A stretch of 46,537 bases of DNA from RUG11237 sp045126515 (GTDB lineage: Bacteria > Bacillota > Clostridia > Lachnospirales > Lachnospiraceae), in the NCBI GenBank assembly GCA_045126515.1, contig JBGVOM010000127.1, forward strand, positions 1-46,537, given 5' to 3'. The notes below the pieces were generated by a model. It was not told where the DNA came from and ran no database searches. It saw only the letters and a program-made list of their open reading frames with translations. Within the stretch, counting starts at the first letter, position 1, and every line of letters begins with the position of its first letter. Positions 34,744 to 42,281 of the stretch are shown piece after piece. The position numbers and the translations under genes are program-made.

Positions 34744-34861
34744 ATTGAATAGGAAATTCCTCCGGATTTCCTACTCAATAAAAAACTCCGTGAGGATGCG
34801 CACGCTTTTGCAGAGGAGTTTTGTCGCTAAAGCGACGCTAGAGTTTCGCAAGCGAAACTCT
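34742..34861 (+). repeat. Row of four consecutive hairpins after small RNA copy 1
   Basis: Four back-to-back inverted repeats: 34742-34781 (16-bp arms, one G-U), 34782-34822 (AAAACTCC arms), 34823-34836 (GTCGCT/AGCGAC), and 34840-34861 (10-bp arms, then TTCTT). No coding frame is present. The last could terminate transcription. Copy 2 of the small RNA lacks this row. Confidence 0.6.
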
Positions 34862-34928
34862 TTCTTATATATTCACATCCATATATTTACCTCTTACCTC
34901 TATAAAATAACCACTTACTGAAATTCGG

Positions 34929-34956
34929 TTTACATTTTTTTTTACGCTGTTATAAT
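34929..34956 (+). promoter_or_regulatory. Promoter of the LytTR-LiaF-like operon
   Basis: TTTACA (34929-34934) and TATAAT (34951-34956) with 16 bp between, about 47 bp before the start codon. A GAAGGGAGTGAG ribosome site follows. Confidence 0.6.
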
Positions 34957-35002
34957 GACATCATAAGCTAGTTTAAATACAAAAGCTGAAGGGAGTGAGA
35001 GC

Positions 35003-35464
35003 ATGAAAATACGAATTGAAATGGATGATGAAATTGCAGAAGAAGAAGTGCTTATACGATGCCGCCAGTTAAATTCAGAAGTAATAAAAATACAAAAGTT
35101 GCTGGAACAGGCTGCGGCTAAATCCAATCAGTTTGTATTTTTCAAAGGAGAAACAGAGTATTATCTGCCGAATGAAGATATTTTGTTCTTCGAAACGGAT
35201 GGGGGTATGGTTTATGCACATACAGCAGATGATGTATTTCTGGTAAAATACAAATTGTACGAATTAGAGGAACTGCTGCCCCGGGCATTCTTGCGCATAT
35301 CTAAGTCTGCCATTGTGAATACGGATAAAATTTATTCCATCCACCGCAATCTTACGGCTTCCAGCCTGATTGCATTTCAACATACCCATAAGGAGATTTA
35401 TGTTTCCAGATCATATTACAAAGTGTTAAAAAACAAATTAGATGAAAAGAGGTTAGGACGATGA
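35003..35464 (+). CDS. LytTR DNA-binding domain protein (no receiver domain)
   Basis: A 153-residue regulator: a short N-terminal helical region (1-45), then a LytTR domain (about 50-150) with NEDILFFETDGGMVYAH and AFLRISKSAIVNTDKI, a family hallmark. It has no phospho-receiver. Such stand-alone LytTR genes in Firmicutes usually sit in an operon with a membrane protein that controls them. Here the next gene overlaps by ATGA and encodes a membrane protein, fitting that LytTR regulatory-pair arrangement. The operon is flanked by the two small RNA copies. Confidence 0.88.
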   Translation: MKIRIEMDDEIAEEEVLIRCRQLNSEVIKIQKLLEQAAAKSNQFVFFKGETEYYLPNEDILFFETDGGMVYAHTADDVFLVKYKLYELEELLPRAFLRISKSAIVNTDKIYSIHRNLTASSLIAFQHTHKEIYVSRSYYKVLKNKLDEKRLGR

Positions 35465-36195
35465 AAAACAGAAATATTTTTAGGGGTGTACTATTAATTG
35501 CCATTGCCATATTTTTAATATTAAATCAGGCAGGTCTGATTACAGCGGGAATCAGTGCATGGAATATTGTACTAGGTGGATTTTTCGTTGGTTTATTAAT
35601 TCGAGGAATCGCAGAACACAGCTTTCCGGGGATATTTTTTCCGTTAGCTTTTTTGTGGATTATTTTTGATGATGTACTTGGATTCCATGGAATATCAAGC
35701 TGGACGGTTATTTTGATTGCAGTGTTATTATCCGTTGGTTTTTCATATCTGTTTCCGCAAAAATATCATGGGCATGAACGCGGACAGAAAGAAATGAAAT
35801 GGGATGATTACGAAGATGGCGATAAAGTAGGACAATATCAGAAGGTTGTGGAAGAATCCACAGAAAATTCCGTATATTGCTCTAACAGTTTTGGAGCTGC
35901 CACAAAATATATTAATTCGAATAATTTAGAACGTGCAACGCTGGACTGTTCTTTCGGAGAAATGAAAGTTTATTTCGATAATACGGTGATTCAAAACAAA
36001 TCTGTTGAAATTTGTGTACATGTTTCTTTCGCAAGCCTGGAACTTTATATACCGAGAGAATGGAATGTGATACAGAATGGAAATGTTTTTGCCGGCAGCA
36101 TTAACGAGAAAAACCGTAATTCCAGTGACGGAGTACCGGTGGTTCAGTTGGTGGGTGATGTAAGTTTTGGAGCTGTTACGATTATTTACGTATAG
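35461..36195 (+). CDS. LiaF-like membrane protein (DUF5668-type N-terminus)
   Basis: A 244-residue protein with four short membrane helices in the first ~100 residues (IFRGVLLIAIAIFLIL begins the first; DUF5668/LiaI-like). The C-terminal ~110 residues form a LiaF-type beta-solenoid: SVYCSNSFGAATKYI, then ATLDCSFGEMKVYFDN, SFASLELYIPREW and VGDVSFGAVTIIYV. LiaF-type proteins sense or relay envelope stress. Its 4-bp overlap with the LytTR gene suggests it holds that regulator in check (inference). Confidence 0.85.
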   Translation: MKNRNIFRGVLLIAIAIFLILNQAGLITAGISAWNIVLGGFFVGLLIRGIAEHSFPGIFFPLAFLWIIFDDVLGFHGISSWTVILIAVLLSVGFSYLFPQKYHGHERGQKEMKWDDYEDGDKVGQYQKVVEESTENSVYCSNSFGAATKYINSNNLERATLDCSFGEMKVYFDNTVIQNKSVEICVHVSFASLELYIPREWNVIQNGNVFAGSINEKNRNSSDGVPVVQLVGDVSFGAVTIIYV

Positions 36196-36239
36196 TGCTG
36201 AACTGTTGCAAAAATATTACAAAAAATTTAAAAAAGTAC

Positions 36240-36268
36240 TAGACAAATGTTAAGAGGTGTGTTATATT
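36240..36268 (+). promoter_or_regulatory. Promoter of small RNA copy 2
   Basis: TAGACA (36240-36245) and TATATT (36263-36268) with a 17-bp spacer, identical in box sequence to copy 1, within an upstream A-rich block that is also shared. Confidence 0.65.
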
Positions 36269-36274
36269 ATAATC

Positions 36275-36446
36275 ACAGATAAGGCAAGGGACTTAAGGAC
36301 GCGAAAGAAGTCTTAAACCTTATGTAAATTATACCTTTTTTAGTAAATTTATAAACTCCCCAAATTATGAATTTACTTACTCCCCCTCATTATTATTATA
36401 TAGTTTTATGAAAAGAGCGTAGTCGCAAAGCGATTCCGCTCTTTTC
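36275..36446 (+). ncRNA. C-rich-loop small RNA, copy 2
   Basis: Near-identical to copy 1 in promoter, hairpin 1, both C-rich tracts (CTCCCC at 36356-36361 in a loop, CTCCCCCTC at 36380-36388) and terminator (36412-36445). Differences keep pairing: in the terminator inner stem AACCGC/GCGGTT becomes AGTCGC/GCGATT, including a C-G to T-A swap, and hairpin 2 keeps its stem through G-U changes. This is sequence evidence that the folded RNA is under selection. It lies between the LiaF-like gene and ppk. Confidence 0.7.
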
Positions 36447-36530
36447 ATATTTTTTTTATGTATACTATAAATGTAAATTTTACTACTTATCTAAAGGAAA
36501 TCATCCTTGAATTCCCCGAAAATCAAGCAC

Positions 36531-36558
36531 TTTACATAGTCTTAACGTTCATTTAACA
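36531..36558 (+). promoter_or_regulatory. PhoP/PhoB-box-like triple direct repeat upstream of ppk
   Basis: TTTACA (36531-36536), TTAACG (36542-36547) and TTAACA (36553-36558) repeat with an exact 11-bp period. This matches the TTAACA-N5 direct-repeat layout of Gram-positive Pho boxes. It lies 85 bp before the ppk start with no strong -35, as expected where PhoP activates. Confidence 0.55.
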
Positions 36559-36643
36559 ATGGCACGATAGCGGAAACAGATTGCTTTTGGTTCAATAGAA
36601 TACAGATATTTATGGCTTTTTTAGAAAGGTATGGTTAAGTAGT

Positions 36644-38707
36644 ATGAAAAAGAATAAAACTGATACATGTTATACCAACAGAGAGCTGTCATGGCTTCAA
36701 TTTAATGAAAGGGTTTTAGATGAGGCAGGGAATCCGAAAGTTCCGCTGGCAGAGCGTTTGACTTTTGCATCTATTTATCAGAGTAATTTAGATGAATTTT
36801 ATATGGTAAGAGTAGGAACACTGATGGTTCAGATGCATGCAGATGAAGTCATAAGAGAGAATAAGACAGGAATGACCAGCAAGGAACAGGTTGCAGCCAT
36901 TTTAAAGAGAACAGAGGAATTAGAAAAAAAGCGTGGCATGATTTACGAGCAGCTTATGGGGGAATTAGAACCAAAAGGAATTCGCATTATTAATTTTAAT
37001 AAGCTTTCTAAAGAAGAAGGGGAAATGTTGGAAGAATATTTTGACATGCATATTGCGCCGTTCCTTTCACCAATGATTATCGGGAAACAGCAGCCGTTTC
37101 CGTTCCTGGCAAATAAGCAGCTTTATGCAATTGCATTGTTGAGTACCAAGGGAGGTAAGAGAAAAATAGGTATTGTACCTTGTTATAATAGTGTGTTTAA
37201 ACGTCTGATTGAAATCCCTACAAGACCGGGAACATTTATGCTTTCAGAGGAATTGATTTTGCATTTTATATACAAACTGTATACCAAATACAGCATTTTT
37301 GAAAAATCTATTATGCGTATTACGAGAAATGCAGATATTGATGCCAGCGACATCTATGATGAAGATTTAGATTACCGCAATGTTATGGAGCAGCTGGTAA
37401 AGCAGAGAACGCGCCTTAAGCCGGTAAGGCTGGAGCTTAGCAGAAGTATTAATGACAAGGCAAAGAAGGAATTATCAAAATATCTGGATATTCATACAAG
37501 CCATATTATTAATGTGGCTACGCCTCTGGATTTGTCCTTTGTTTTTCAGATTCAAAATTATCTGCGCAATAAGCCAGAACTTTTTTATGAAAAACGGAGT
37601 CCAAGATTATCACCAGCATTGGATTTAAAGGAAAGCATTATCTCCCAGATTTCCAAGAAGGATGTGCTTTTGTCTTATCCATTTGAAAGCATGCGGCCGT
37701 TTATCCAAATGCTTCACGAAGCTGCAGAGGATGAAACGGTAGTATCCATAAAGATGACTTTGTATCGTGTGGCAGACAGAAGTAAGATTATTGATGCTCT
37801 TGTGCAGGCAGCGGAAAATGTAAAGGAAGTTGTGGTCTTAGTAGAACTTCGTGCAAGATTTGATGAGTCCAATAATATTGAAGTGTCTAGAAGGTTAGAG
37901 GATGCAGGATGCAGAATTATTTATGGACTGGGAAATTATAAAGTACATTCCAAGATTTGTCTGATTACCAGAAATACTTCGGAAGGTATTCAGTATATTA
38001 CCCAGATTGGCACAGGAAACTATAATGAAAAAACGGCAAATCTGTATACGGATTTATCTTTAATTACCGCAAATCAGGAAATAGGTGCAGAGGTGGCAAA
38101 TGTATTTGCAAAATTACTGTTAGGGGAAACGGTGGAAGAAACGAAACATTTGTTAGTAGCACCGAACTGTTTGCAAAATAAAGTGCTGGATATGATGGAC
38201 GAACAGATTGAAAAAGCAAAGAGCGGGCAGCCTGCATATATCGGTGTGAAAATTAATTCTCTCACCGATAAAAAGATTATTGATAAGATGATAGAAGCAT
38301 CTCAAAGCGGTGTGGAAATTGAGCTTATTGTCCGGGGAATCTGCTGTCTAAAGCCTGGCATTGAAGGAAAAACAGAGAATATTACTGTTATCAGTGTGGT
38401 GGGAAGATTTTTGGAACATTCCAGAATCTATCGTTTTGGAATTGGCAAAGAAGAAAAGATATACATAGCATCTGCCGATTTTATGACCAGAAACACCATC
38501 CGCAGGGTAGAAGTGGGCACACCGATTTATGATGAGGATATTAAAAACAGAATAAGACATATCTTTGACACCATTATGCAGGACACAGAAAAGGGAAGAA
38601 TACAGAATAAGGAAGGAATTTACATTAGCAGAGAGCAGGACGGAGAAAGCCTGAACTCTCAGGAATGCTTTTATGAGGAGGCATATGCGGCAAGCTCCGA
38701 AAACTAA
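36644..38707 (+). CDS. ppk: Polyphosphate kinase 1
   Basis: A 687-residue enzyme that makes polyphosphate from ATP. N domain: NRELSWLQFNERVLDEA and SNLDEFYMVRVG. The PLD-like C domains hold LLSYPFESMRPFIQML, SIKMTLYRVA, and KVHSKICLITR with the catalytic His of the HxK type (about residue 445). RRVEVGTPIYD marks the end. Length fits Ppk1. The stretch around its stop codon is duplicated twice downstream (see repeats at 38687-39014). Likely phosphate-regulated through the upstream box. Confidence 0.95.
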   Translation: MKKNKTDTCYTNRELSWLQFNERVLDEAGNPKVPLAERLTFASIYQSNLDEFYMVRVGTLMVQMHADEVIRENKTGMTSKEQVAAILKRTEELEKKRGMIYEQLMGELEPKGIRIINFNKLSKEEGEMLEEYFDMHIAPFLSPMIIGKQQPFPFLANKQLYAIALLSTKGGKRKIGIVPCYNSVFKRLIEIPTRPGTFMLSEELILHFIYKLYTKYSIFEKSIMRITRNADIDASDIYDEDLDYRNVMEQLVKQRTRLKPVRLELSRSINDKAKKELSKYLDIHTSHIINVATPLDLSFVFQIQNYLRNKPELFYEKRSPRLSPALDLKESIISQISKKDVLLSYPFESMRPFIQMLHEAAEDETVVSIKMTLYRVADRSKIIDALVQAAENVKEVVVLVELRARFDESNNIEVSRRLEDAGCRIIYGLGNYKVHSKICLITRNTSEGIQYITQIGTGNYNEKTANLYTDLSLITANQEIGAEVANVFAKLLLGETVEETKHLLVAPNCLQNKVLDMMDEQIEKAKSGQPAYIGVKINSLTDKKIIDKMIEASQSGVEIELIVRGICCLKPGIEGKTENITVISVVGRFLEHSRIYRFGIGKEEKIYIASADFMTRNTIRRVEVGTPIYDEDIKNRIRHIFDTIMQDTEKGRIQNKEGIYISREQDGESLNSQECFYEEAYAASSEN

Positions 38708-39014
38708 ATTATGATATTCAGATTGTCGGGATGACAACGGACGCTCCTAAGTGGGATAAATTCTTTCGTGGAAGGCAGAGGCAACGCGAATGTGAATTAA
38801 CTGTCAAGGGCGACTAAGACTCTCAAGAAGGCTTTCGAGCCTAAGTCGCCCTAGACAGTGGATTTCACATTCTCTAAAAACGCCTCTTAAATTGCCTTCC
38901 ACGAAAGAATTTATCTCACTTAGGGGCTGTGCATTGCAAGCTCCCCAAAAACTGAATTATAGCATTTTAGGGAGTGCGCATGGCAGGCTCCAAAAACTCA
39001 ATTGTGACATTTAG
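38687..39014 (+). repeat. Three diverged copies of a ~36-bp sequence from the ppk 3' end, flanking palindrome copy 3
   Basis: The sequence around the ppk stop (38687-38721) recurs at 38931-38970 and 38976-39014, with shared GCAAGCTCC, AAAACT, AATTAT and ATTTAG blocks. The first two copies bracket palindromic element 3 and the third precedes element 4. This looks like duplication of the target flank together with the element. Confidence 0.6.
38739..38930 (-). repeat. 192-bp palindromic element, copy 3
   Basis: Exactly 192 bp, in minus orientation (GGACGC left, GCTGT right). The 35-bp outer stem has two changes that keep G-U pairs. The core stem is CTGTC/GACAG with AGGGCGACT/AGTCGCCCT on the minus strand, a covarying version of copy 2's AGAGCGAG pair. 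Head-to-head with copy 4 over a 103-bp gap. Confidence 0.85.
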
Positions 39015-39033
39015 TTTTAGTATCTTTCAAAGA

Positions 39034-39225
39034 ACAGCTCATAGGAGATACAAATTCTTCCCCAAAAGGCAATTCAAGAGGCGTTCTTAGCGGATGAAAA
39101 ATCCACTGTTTACGAAGAATTAGGCGCGACGGCTTTCCGGAGCGTCTTAGTCGTAGTTAACAGTTAGTTTTCAGTAGCGTTGCCTCTGCCTTTTGGGGAA
39201 GAATTTGTATCTCCTATGAGCGTCC
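39034..39225 (+). repeat. 192-bp palindromic element, copy 4
   Basis: Exactly 192 bp from ACAGC to GCGTCC. The outer 35-bp stem (39037-39071 with its complement ending 39221) is perfect but differs from copy 2 at many positions. The core uses CTGTT/AACAG in place of CTGTC/GACAG, a compensatory pair. It lies upstream of the MATE gene. Confidence 0.85.
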
Positions 39226-39336
39226 TATCAATCACTATGTTCGATATGATACATACCATCGCAGTTTCGGGTTGCAAATTCAAACTTCCCGTGATACGAT
39301 TTCTTAGGATAAACTAAGAAAGAAAGGTACAAACGA

Positions 39337-40704
39337 ATGAAAAACGAGAATCCTTTGGGTGTGGAACCCGTCAATAAATTATTGCAGAAATTTGCGATAC
39401 CGAGTATTGTAGCTATGCTGGTTAGTGCTTTATATAACATTGTAGACCAGTTTTTTATAGGCAGAAATGTGGGAGAACTGGGAAATGCAGCAACAAATAT
39501 AGCTTTTCCGTTGTCTACTTCCTGTGTGGCCATAGCGTTGCTGTTCGGGATTGGTGGAGCATCAGCTTTTAACATTGCTATGGGAAAAGGTGAGAAAGAA
39601 ACGGCTGCATATTATGTGGGAAATGCCATTACTATGATGGTAGGCTGTGGCGTCATCTTATTGATTTTGGTGGAAATTTTTCTTACACCATTGTTGCGGT
39701 TTTTCGGTTCTCCGGCGGATGTGTTGGAATATGCTAAAATTTATACAAGAATCACTGCTTTTGGATTTCCGTTCCTGATTCTTGGAACCGGAGGAGGACA
39801 TCTGATTCGTGCAGATGGCAGTCCGAAGATGACCATGGTTTGCAATGTGACAGGTGCTGTGATCAATACCATTCTTGATTTTTTATTTGTAAGCTGTCTG
39901 GGATTTGGGATGGCTGGTGCAGCGGCAGCCACGATAATTGGACAAATAATAGCTGCGGGGCTGGCAGTTTATTATTTCTGTCATTATAAAACGGTAGAGC
40001 TGCATGGTTATCACATGAAGCCTCAGAAACAGTATGTGAGTAGAGTAACTTCCCTGGGAGTTGCACCATGTAGTAATCAGCTTGCCATGATGGTTGTGCA
40101 GATTGTTATGAATAAAACATTGAAATATTATGGAGGAATGTCTTCCTACGGTGAAGCGATTCCCATTGCCTGCTCAGGTATTATTGCCAAGGTAAATATG
40201 ATTTATATGTCATTTGTCATAGGTATTTCCCAGGGCTTACAGCCTATCGTAAGCTTTAACTATGGTGCAAGTAAATTTAACCGTGTGAAAAAAGGATATC
40301 GTCTTGCTACATTTGTTGGAGCTGTTTTATCTATTGCAGCGTTTTTAGTATTCCAGATAATGCCGCGTCAGATTATTTCATTGTTTGGCGAAGGAAGTGA
40401 TGCGTATTACAGCTTTGCAATCAGTTATTTTCGGGTATTTTTATTCTTTACTTTTTTAAATTTTCTGCAACCGATTACGTCCAACTTTTTCACTGCCATC
40501 GGAAAACCAATCAAAGGTGTATTTTTGTCTTTGACGAGACAGACGCTTTTTTTACTTCCATTAATTTTAATTCTTCCAATATTTATGGGAATCGATGGGG
40601 TGCTTTATGCCGGACCGGTGGCAGATGCTACGGCAGGAGTTGTCACTGTGTTTATGGTGTGGAGAGAGTTTAAGCATCCGGAGTTCAGACAGGTTACAGA
40701 TTAA
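39337..40704 (+). CDS. MATE family multidrug/Na+ efflux transporter
   Basis: A 455-residue membrane protein with twelve predicted helices in two MATE halves. The N-terminus has NKLLQKFAIPSIVAMLVSALYNIVDQFFIGR, recognisable over residues 8-39, and GIGGASAFNIAMGKGE follows. The second half has GISQGLQPIVSFNYGA (about 300-315). The subgroup resembles Clostridial MepA-like transporters exporting cationic drugs using a Na+ or H+ gradient. GAAAGG precedes the start. No nearby regulator. Confidence 0.93.
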   Translation: MKNENPLGVEPVNKLLQKFAIPSIVAMLVSALYNIVDQFFIGRNVGELGNAATNIAFPLSTSCVAIALLFGIGGASAFNIAMGKGEKETAAYYVGNAITMMVGCGVILLILVEIFLTPLLRFFGSPADVLEYAKIYTRITAFGFPFLILGTGGGHLIRADGSPKMTMVCNVTGAVINTILDFLFVSCLGFGMAGAAAATIIGQIIAAGLAVYYFCHYKTVELHGYHMKPQKQYVSRVTSLGVAPCSNQLAMMVVQIVMNKTLKYYGGMSSYGEAIPIACSGIIAKVNMIYMSFVIGISQGLQPIVSFNYGASKFNRVKKGYRLATFVGAVLSIAAFLVFQIMPRQIISLFGEGSDAYYSFAISYFRVFLFFTFLNFLQPITSNFFTAIGKPIKGVFLSLTRQTLFLLPLILILPIFMGIDGVLYAGPVADATAGVVTVFMVWREFKHPEFRQVTD

Positions 40705-40856
40705 TAGTGGAGTGAGACACAAAACTTACGCAAATATTAAGTTAAAACAGGCGTTTACGGTTGGTATTGCAGATGTAGCTAAGAATATATATTTGCAGGT
40801 AAAGCATGGGGATGTGCTTTATCTGCTTTTTACGTTATTAGTTTTTCTTCTTTTAA

Positions 40857-40911
40857 TTGTTAACCTATTAAAAGTTAGCAGGTTGACAATTGAACTCAAA
40901 CCAATTATATT
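40857..40911 (+). promoter_or_regulatory. BirA operator overlapping the bioY promoter
   Basis: TTGTTAACC (40857-40865), 15 bp, then GGTTGACAA (40881-40889) closely matches the BirA consensus TTGTTAACC-N14-16-GGTTAACAA. The right half overlaps a -35 TTGACA (40883-40888), which is 17 bp from TATATT (40906-40911). Bound BirA would block the promoter when biotin is plentiful. Confidence 0.85.
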
Positions 40912-40948
40912 AGATATAGAAAAAAATATCAAAAGGAGAAAAACACAG

Positions 40949-41542
40949 ATGAATCAAAATGAAAGTGTGGCAACAAGGAGTAAAAAGACAACAATGGCAA
41001 CGAAAGATATGGTGGCATGCGGAATGTTTGCGGTGTTAATTGTTGTGGGAGCATTTATAAAGATTCCCGTACCGGTAGTGCCGTTTACTTTACAGTTTCT
41101 GTTTACCATGTTAGCAGGAATTATTTTAGGAGGAAAGTTGGGAGCAGTCAGTGTGGGAATTTATATTGTTCTTGGACTGGCAGGATTGCCGATTTTTGCA
41201 GAAGGGGGCGGTATCTGGTATCTGTTAAAGCCAAGTTTTGGTTATCTGATTGGATTTTGTGTGGCGACCTATGTTACTGGAACAATGGTGGAAAAGATGA
41301 AAAAGCTTACCATTCCAAAATGTCTGGGGGCTAATTTTGCGGGAATGGTAATTGTGTATGCCATGGGAATGATTTATTATTACGTGATATGCAATTATGT
41401 GATTAATTCTCCTATTGGTGTGTGGCCGCTGTTTTTGTATTGCTTTATATTGGCAGTGCCGGGAGATATCTGCCTTTGTATTCTGGCAGCATTTCTGGCA
41501 AAACGACTCCGAGGCATATTCCAGAAAATGAAAAGCAGATAA
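40949..41542 (+). CDS. bioY: Biotin transporter BioY (ECF S-component)
   Basis: A 197-residue membrane protein that captures biotin. ATG 40949 is chosen because AAAGGAG lies 10 bp upstream and the BirA operator is upstream of it; a longer frame back to 40595 would put the operator inside the gene. Six hydrophobic segments; family motifs IPVPVVPFTLQ (about 40-50) and GLAGLPIFAEGGG (about 83-95) are present. First gene of a bioY-bioD-bioA operon; bioD starts 20 bp later. Confidence 0.94.
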   Translation: MNQNESVATRSKKTTMATKDMVACGMFAVLIVVGAFIKIPVPVVPFTLQFLFTMLAGIILGGKLGAVSVGIYIVLGLAGLPIFAEGGGIWYLLKPSFGYLIGFCVATYVTGTMVEKMKKLTIPKCLGANFAGMVIVYAMGMIYYYVICNYVINSPIGVWPLFLYCFILAVPGDICLCILAAFLAKRLRGIFQKMKSR

Positions 41543-41562
41543 AAGAAAGGCAGAAAAACAGG

Positions 41563-42246
41563 ATGAGTAAAAATATATTTATTACGGGAACCGGCACAGA
41601 TGTAGGAAAAACCTTTGTTACCGGATTGATTGTAAAAAAGTTGCGGGAGGCTGGAAAAAAATCCGCCTATTATAAAGCAGCTATGAGCGGAAACGAAAGA
41701 AAAAAAGATGGCAGCTTGATTCTAGGAGATGCATTGTGGGTAAAAGAAACAGCAGGAATTTCGCAGCCGTTAGAAGAAATGTGTCCCTACATCTATGAAA
41801 ATGCATATTCCCCTCATTTGGCTTCCAGAATCGAAGGCAATCCGGTAAAGATGGAAGTGGTAAAGCAGGGCTTTGCCCAAGTTTGTAAAAAATATGACTA
41901 TGTTACTATGGAAGGCAGTGGTGGCATACTCTGTCCTCTCTGCTTTGATGAAGGAAAAATGCAGTTAGAGGATGTAATCAAAGAACTTTCTCTGGCAAGC
42001 ATTGTGATTGCAGATGCCGGTTTAGGAACTATCAACGGTGTGGTGTTGACTGTGGAATACATGAAATCAAGGCAGATGCCTGTAAAGGGGTTAATATTTA
42101 ATCATTATCATCCGGGAAATATTATGGAAGAAGATAATAAAAAGATGTGTGAATATATGACCGGGCTTCCGGTGCTGGCCTGCGTTCAGGATGGAGACAC
42201 GGATTTAAAAATAGATATTGATGTACTTACAGCTCTTTACGAATAG
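41563..42246 (+). CDS. bioD: Dethiobiotin synthetase
   Basis: A 227-residue P-loop enzyme making dethiobiotin from 7,8-diaminopelargonic acid, CO2 and ATP. FITGTGTDVGKTFVTGL at 5-21 includes the Walker A. YYKAAMSG and EGSGGILCPL are family active-site motifs. The start is ATG 41563, at the conserved MSKNIFITG; a longer frame to 41422 overlaps bioY and has no support. Next gene bioA supplies its substrate. Confidence 0.94.
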   Translation: MSKNIFITGTGTDVGKTFVTGLIVKKLREAGKKSAYYKAAMSGNERKKDGSLILGDALWVKETAGISQPLEEMCPYIYENAYSPHLASRIEGNPVKMEVVKQGFAQVCKKYDYVTMEGSGGILCPLCFDEGKMQLEDVIKELSLASIVIADAGLGTINGVVLTVEYMKSRQMPVKGLIFNHYHPGNIMEEDNKKMCEYMTGLPVLACVQDGDTDLKIDIDVLTALYE

Positions 42247-42281
42247 GAAAAAAGTTAAAAGCAGAAAGGTTTGGTGACAAT

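Noticed and set aside
40595..40948. N-terminal extension of BioY
   Set aside because: It would overlap the MATE gene and contain the BirA operator and promoter; a good ribosome site precedes ATG 40949.
41422..41562. N-terminal extension of BioD
   Set aside because: It overlaps bioY, and the conserved protein begins at 41563.
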